Shown in pieces: positions 60,617 to 64,000 of a stretch of DNA of 64,000 bases (its first letter is position 1; each line of letters opens with the position of its first letter). Where the stretch lies: assembly GCF_015732185.1 (NCBI RefSeq), contig NZ_WIQM01000008.1:496001-560000 (forward strand), written 5' to 3'. Position numbers and translations under genes: made by a program. The stretch is from Pectinatus haikarae (lineage in GTDB: Bacteria > Bacillota > Negativicutes > Selenomonadales > Selenomonadaceae). The notes under the pieces are model-generated. The model had not been told where the DNA came from and did not search any database. It saw only the letters and a list, made by a program, of their open reading frames with translations.

Positions 60617-61549
60617 TTATCGGAGCTGCTGTTTTTTTCGGTTTTTAATGTATGCCGCCAGCAGAGAACCGGAAACGTTATGCCAAACGCTGAATATAGC
60701 AGCGGGGATCCCCGCTGCCGCTGTAAAATGCATTATCGCGAGTGAAGCGGCAAGCCCTGAATTTTTCATGCCCGTACTTATTGCTAAAGTCCGCACAGAG
60801 GCTTCTTCAACAATAAAAAATCGGGCAGAAAAATATCCTGCTGCCAAACCGCAGGTGTTATAAAGTACGACTGCAGCTAATATTTTTAATCCCATGTCAG
60901 CTAAAGTACCGGCACTGAGCGACACTACAGTGCCGACTAATATAATAACTGTCATAGCTGATACAACAGGCATAATATATCTGACTTTCTCAGCAGCCGC
61001 ACCGCAAAAACGGTTAAATAAGATACCGGCGGCCACGGGTAAAAATACCATTTCCATAATACTCAGCAAAACGGCAAAAAAATCAATACTGATCCATTTT
61101 CCGGCAAAAAACAGAAGAAGCAGTGGTGTCAGGATCGGAGCCAAAAATGTCGACAGCATAGTCAAAGAAACAGACAATGCTATATCTCCTTTTGCCATGT
61201 ATGTGATTACGGTCGAAGCGGTGGCACCTGGACATGCTCCCAGCAGGATCATGCCTGCTGCCGCATCCGGTGCAAGATTAAAAACAAAAGCAATAAAATA
61301 TGCTGCGGCCGGCATAAATATGAATTGAAGCAATATTCCTGTCAGAATGCTGCGGTGTTTTTCTATGACCGTTTTGAAATCGTCTGCAGACAGATTCATT
61401 CCCATTCCGAGCATTACCACGCCGAGAAAATAAGCAATTTTGTCAGTAAACCAGATAAATAATGACGGCTGCATAATACCAATTATACCGGCAATTATAA
61501 CACCAAACGGCATACCTCCGGCAAGCAGGCGGTTCATTTGTCTGATCAT
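60617..61549 (-). CDS. panS: PanS-like BASS transporter in the pantothenate operon
   Basis: 310-aa membrane protein of the bile acid:sodium symporter family, with [36 protein letters not shown] and the C-terminal [16 protein letters not shown]. It is a paralogue of the protein at 9691-10668. Its ATG overlaps the panD stop by 4 nt, and it ends the panC-panD operon; Salmonella PanS, which transports ketopantoate or 2-ketoisovalerate, is the functional model. The name is inferred from family and context. Confidence 0.82.
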   Translation of the reverse strand: MIRQMNRLLAGGMPFGVIIAGIIGIMQPSLFIWFTDKIAYFLGVVMLGMGMNLSADDFKTVIEKHRSILTGILLQFIFMPAAAYFIAFVFNLAPDAAAGMILLGACPGATASTVITYMAKGDIALSVSLTMLSTFLAPILTPLLLLFFAGKWISIDFFAVLLSIMEMVFLPVAAGILFNRFCGAAAEKVRYIMPVVSAMTVIILVGTVVSLSAGTLADMGLKILAAVVLYNTCGLAAGYFSARFFIVEEASVRTLAISTGMKNSGLAASLAIMHFTAAAGIPAAIFSVWHNVSGSLLAAYIKNRKKQQLR

Positions 61550-61944
61550 TTTGTTTGAGCCTCGAATGTTTGAAATGGTTTTTCTCTGCCGATTGTCTGC
61601 AGAAGATGATTTTTTTCATCGACTGTAACTATTTTGGGCATAAAGGTCTGAGCCTCTTTTTTGTCCATCAGCGCATAACCGATAATGATGACAGTATCTC
61701 CTACGACGGCTTTTCTTGCAGCCGCACCGTTCAAACATATGACCCCGCTGTTTTTTTTCCCGGCTATTACATATGTTTCAAGTCGGCTGCCATTGTTATT
61801 ATTTACGACCTGCACCCGTTCGCCGGGAAGAATTCCGGCTGCTTCCAAAAGGGCAGTATCAATAGTGATGCTCCCCATATATGATAAATTGGCTTCGGTT
61901 ACAACGGCGCGGTGAATCTTTCCATGAAATATATTGTACAGCAT
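61546..61944 (-). CDS. panD: aspartate 1-decarboxylase proenzyme
   Basis: Makes beta-alanine for pantothenate; 132 aa. The self-cleavage site that gives the pyruvoyl group is Gly-Ser in [13 protein letters not shown] (about residues 24-25). [31 protein letters not shown] and [19 protein letters not shown] are family motifs. It starts 2 nt after the panC stop. The maturation factor PanZ is an enterobacterial trait and is not expected. Confidence 0.96.
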   Translation of the reverse strand: MLYNIFHGKIHRAVVTEANLSYMGSITIDTALLEAAGILPGERVQVVNNNNGSRLETYVIAGKKNSGVICLNGAAARKAVVGDTVIIIGYALMDKKEAQTFMPKIVTVDEKNHLLQTIGREKPFQTFEAQTK

Positions 61945-61946
61945 AT

Positions 61947-62798
61947 TTATTCCCCCAAAATCACATTATCTATCAGGCGCGTAGTTCCGAATCTCACCGC
62001 CACAGCAACTAATGCTCTGCCATTAAATTCTTCATTTGCCGGAATCAGCCCCGGCAGTAAATATGATTCTACATATTCGATACTGCCCAAGGGTTCTGCC
62101 GCGATCATGTCATGCACTGCGCTGCATATTGTTTGCAGATTTTTTTCACCTTGCAGGAACAAAGACTGGGCACATTTTAAACTTTTATAAAGAACCAATG
62201 CTGACTGTCGTTCCTCTTTATTCAGATAAATATTGCGGGAACTTTTTGCCAAACCGTCTTGTTCTCGTACTATCGGCATAATGTGCAGCTCTACATCAAA
62301 AAATAGATCATTGACCATTTTTCTTATAACTTCCACCTGCTGGGCATCTTTTTGACCAAAATATGCTTTGTCCGGCATGGTTATGTTGAATAGTTTTGCA
62401 ATAATTGTTGTAACACCACGAAAATGTATGGGACGTGTGCGCCCGCATAATACTTTTACAATGTCACCTGTTGTCTCAACCCAGGTCATATCCTTGCCGG
62501 GATATAGCGAGCCGGCATCAGGTGCAAATATAATATCTGCACCGGCAGCTTCGGCTTTCTGGCAGTCTCCTGATAAATCACGCGGATACTGGCCGAAATC
62601 TTCATTGGGGCCAAATTGGACAGGATTGACAAATATACTCACAATTGTCAGGTCATTTTCCCTGCTGCACGCAGTGATCAATGAAATGTGTCCTTCATGC
62701 AGCGCACCCATTGTTGGAACAAGTCCGATCGTTTTTCCCTTTTTGCCGGTGTCTTTCACAAGTTTGCGTAAGCCCTTAACATCAGTACATAAAATCAT
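61947..62798 (-). CDS. panC: pantothenate synthetase
   Basis: Joins pantoate and beta-alanine with ATP; 283 aa. Motifs: [15 protein letters not shown] (HIGH-like), [35 protein letters not shown]-type [22 protein letters not shown] and [11 protein letters not shown] (KMSKS-like). The frame is open 49 codons further upstream, but that part crosses the leader hairpin at 62855-62883; the ATG at 62798 has GAGGAG 8 nt upstream. First gene of panC-panD-panS; panB is absent from the window. Confidence 0.96.
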   Translation of the reverse strand: MILCTDVKGLRKLVKDTGKKGKTIGLVPTMGALHEGHISLITACSRENDLTIVSIFVNPVQFGPNEDFGQYPRDLSGDCQKAEAAGADIIFAPDAGSLYPGKDMTWVETTGDIVKVLCGRTRPIHFRGVTTIIAKLFNITMPDKAYFGQKDAQQVEVIRKMVNDLFFDVELHIMPIVREQDGLAKSSRNIYLNKEERQSALVLYKSLKCAQSLFLQGEKNLQTICSAVHDMIAAEPLGSIEYVESYLLPGLIPANEEFNGRALVAVAVRFGTTRLIDNVILGE

Positions 62799-62854
62799 TT
62801 TAAAACTCTCCTCATTTTTTTTGCAACAAACAAAAAAAGAAAAGGGATTGCAAT

Positions 62855-62905
62855 AAAAAAGCGCACTCCGACAAGGAATGCGCATAGAAAGCCTATTGCC
62901 CCCGT
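62855..62905 (-). promoter_or_regulatory. attenuator-like leader of panC, possibly a pan-type RNA
   Basis: On the minus strand a terminator GCGCATTCC / GGAGTGCGC, loop TTGTC, six U (62855-62860), stands 56 nt before the panC ATG. Directly upstream GCA-A-TAG / CTATGC can pair with a bulged A, and would compete with the terminator because CTATGC overlaps its first bases; CCGA further upstream could pair with TCGG in its loop. No promoter is clear. The bulged A recalls the pan RNA motif found before panB, panC and panD genes, but I cannot confirm the match. Confidence 0.5.
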
Positions 62906-63105
62906 CTCGGTCATAGTGATCCAAGCGATATAAATAATATAACAAAACAGCTTATATCGTGATACAGTTCAATATGATACTGTTCATTCAAATGTTTGTT
63001 ACGGATTTATAATAGCATAGATAAGCAGACAGCACAATAAAATTACTATATAGATACACTGGACGCATAAAATTTAATATTTTTTATAAATAGAAGTAAG
63101 TAATG

Positions 63106-63134
63106 TTGAAACTATGCAAAAATTATACTATAAT
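63106..63134 (+). promoter_or_regulatory. promoter of the DASS transporter gene
   Basis: TTGAAA (63106-63111), 17-bp spacer, TATAAT (63129-63134). Predicted start near 63141. The gap from panC (62906-63105) is AT-rich and shows no gene. Confidence 0.75.
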
Positions 63135-63155
63135 TAAATGAAATTGAGAGCAGTG

Positions 63156-63187
63156 AAGCTTCAAAACATAATGTTTTGAAGCTTTTT
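63156..63187 (+). terminator. attenuator-like hairpin in the leader of the DASS transporter
   Basis: AAGCTTCAAAACAT / ATGTTTTGAAGCTT, almost without a spacer (single A), followed by a short T run (63183-63187). It is about 15 nt after the predicted transcription start and 100 nt before the start codon. Confidence 0.6.
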
Positions 63188-63288
63188 ATGTTCCAATAGA
63201 CAATTTTGCACGGTTGTCACTGCAAGATTATGTATTTTTTATATTTATCCATTTATATGTTCTAATAATTGTTTAGGGAGGGATTCAT

Positions 63289-64000
63289 ATGGGAAAAAAA
63301 TATGGTCTTATTTTGAGCATTCTCGTCCTGCTGATTATAATCATGCTGCCGACGCCGGAGGGCCTTTCCGTATCCGGACAGCGTATGCTGGGCATCCTTG
63401 TGTTTTCTGTAATAATATGGATGACAGAAGCTGTGGCGTATTCGGTGAGTTCTGTGTTGATCGTATCGCTTATGGCACTTTTACTGGGGCTTGCCCCTGA
63501 TCCGGTGCATCCTGAAAAATTGCTTGGTACAGCCGAAGCTTTAAAGTATGCGCTTTCTGGTTTCAGTACAAGTGCGCTGGCCTTGGTAGGAGGGGCCATG
63601 TTTATTGCGGTAGCCATGGTTAAAACAAAGCTTGATGCTCGTATTGCTCTCATGATCTTATCCAAGATAGGCACAAAAACAAATCGTGTACTGATCGGTG
63701 TTATAGCAGTCGGTTTTATTCTCAGTTTTTTTGTTCCGAGTACGACAGCAAGAGTTTCCTGCATGGTGCCGATAATATTAGGTATTATTAATTCTTTTGG
63801 TGTTTCAATGAAAAGCAGATTCGCAGCAGTAATGATGATCGCTGTCGCGCAAGCTGACAGCATATGGAATGTGGGCATAAAAACAGCGGCAGCTCAGAAT
63901 ATGATCGCGCTTACTTTCATCGAAAAACAACTTGGCTACTATATAAGCTGGGGAGAATGGTTCATTGCAGCCGCTCCGTTTGCGGCGATTATGTCAGTGG
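63289..64000 (+). CDS. DASS-family (SLC13/CitT-like) anion transporter, runs off the right edge
   Basis: 237 codons from the ATG at 63289, with GGGAGGG 7 nt upstream, remain open to the end of the window. MGKKYGLILSILVLLIIIMLPTPEGLSVSGQR, then VIIWMTEAVAYSVSSVLIVSLMALLLGL and VPSTTARVSCMVPIILGI are typical of divalent anion:Na+ symporters; the SxTA-like segment (STTAR) lies where the Na+/substrate site is. Likely substrates are dicarboxylates or citrate, or exchange of these. The C-terminal half is missing. Confidence 0.88.
   Translation, partial: MGKKYGLILSILVLLIIIMLPTPEGLSVSGQRMLGILVFSVIIWMTEAVAYSVSSVLIVSLMALLLGLAPDPVHPEKLLGTAEALKYALSGFSTSALALVGGAMFIAVAMVKTKLDARIALMILSKIGTKTNRVLIGVIAVGFILSFFVPSTTARVSCMVPIILGIINSFGVSMKSRFAAVMMIAVAQADSIWNVGIKTAAAQNMIALTFIEKQLGYYISWGEWFIAAAPFAAIMSV

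Noticed and set aside
62799-62945. Longer panC start at 62945
   Set aside because: The extra 49 residues would translate the leader terminator and lack a ribosome site; the family N-terminus begins at the ATG at 62798.
1-64000. CRISPR array, prophage, insertion sequence or toxin-antitoxin genes
   Set aside because: Looked for repeat-spacer series, integrase, transposase and phage structural proteins and small paired genes; none were seen.

Overview
The window looks like a chromosomal stretch of a low-to-moderate GC anaerobe of the Firmicutes, most probably a Negativicutes (Selenomonas/Veillonella/Pectinatus-like). This is inferred from gene content: T-box leaders in front of amino-acid genes, a NiaR-controlled nadABC operon, a Na+-pumping biotin decarboxylase cluster, an electron-confurcating lactate dehydrogenase (EtfB-EtfA-LctD), the yybS-gdpP-rplI-lonC-dnaB block, and a clostridial-type single-chain PurL. 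No rRNA, phage, insertion sequence or CRISPR array was seen. The genus cannot be fixed from the sequence alone.

Layout. 1-1.6 kb: amino-acid ABC importer with an attenuator-like leader. 1.8-5.4 kb: nadA-nadB-nadC-niaR. 5.6-12.4 kb: Fe-alcohol dehydrogenase, leuA behind a Leu T-box, then a PanS-like transporter with ilvD behind an Ile T-box. 12.8-15.0 kb: Mrp ATPase, phosphopantetheinyl transferase, PHP hydrolase. 15.1-21.8 kb: a dicarboxylate module made of a CitA/DcuS-type sensor, its regulator, a Na+-pump decarboxylase (biotin carrier, beta subunit and what looks like a split delta subunit) and a MatC-type carrier. 22-24.7 kb: cobalt importer cbiM-Q-O. 24.9-35.5 kb: gyrA, deacetylase, amino-acid permease, Ppx/GppA, TSUP transporter, tRNA-Pro, HAD phosphatase, lysA, LCP protein. 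35.6-38.9 kb: four tRNAs (Glu, Val, Asp, Phe), purB, purA. 39-44 kb: two YcxB-like proteins, carbonic anhydrase, lactate dehydrogenase/Etf. 44.3-51.3 kb: yybS, gdpP, rplI, lonC, dnaB. 51.5-58.4 kb: DeoR regulator, a Cys-less EIIB-like protein, DUF554, a C_GCAxxG_C_C protein, purL. 58.5-64 kb: Ala T-box with alaR-alaT, panC-panD-panS, and the start of a DASS anion transporter.

The most unusual signal is a family of about 130-bp structured intergenic repeats. Two are full length (12473-12605, 37415-37546), one is internally deleted (19402-19476), and one is a diverged second half (47768-47833). Pairing is preserved between copies partly by G-U changes, so they look like RNA. The second unusual theme is early termination: several transcripts (ABC importer, panCD, DASS transporter) carry an intrinsic-terminator hairpin a few tens of nucleotides after the predicted start, without a riboswitch class I could recognise with confidence. 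The Na+-pump cluster is the third: its delta subunit appears to be encoded as two separate pieces, no carboxyltransferase is next to it, and repeated TTATGTAA boxes lie in front of its promoter.

How the genes fit together: IlvD makes 2-ketoisovalerate, the precursor of both leucine (LeuA) and pantothenate (PanC/PanD). Two PanS-like transporters sit in these two operons, tying branched-chain and pantothenate supply together. PurA, PurB and PurL supply purines. The lactate dehydrogenase and the decarboxylase cluster point to organic-acid fermentation with Na+ energetics.
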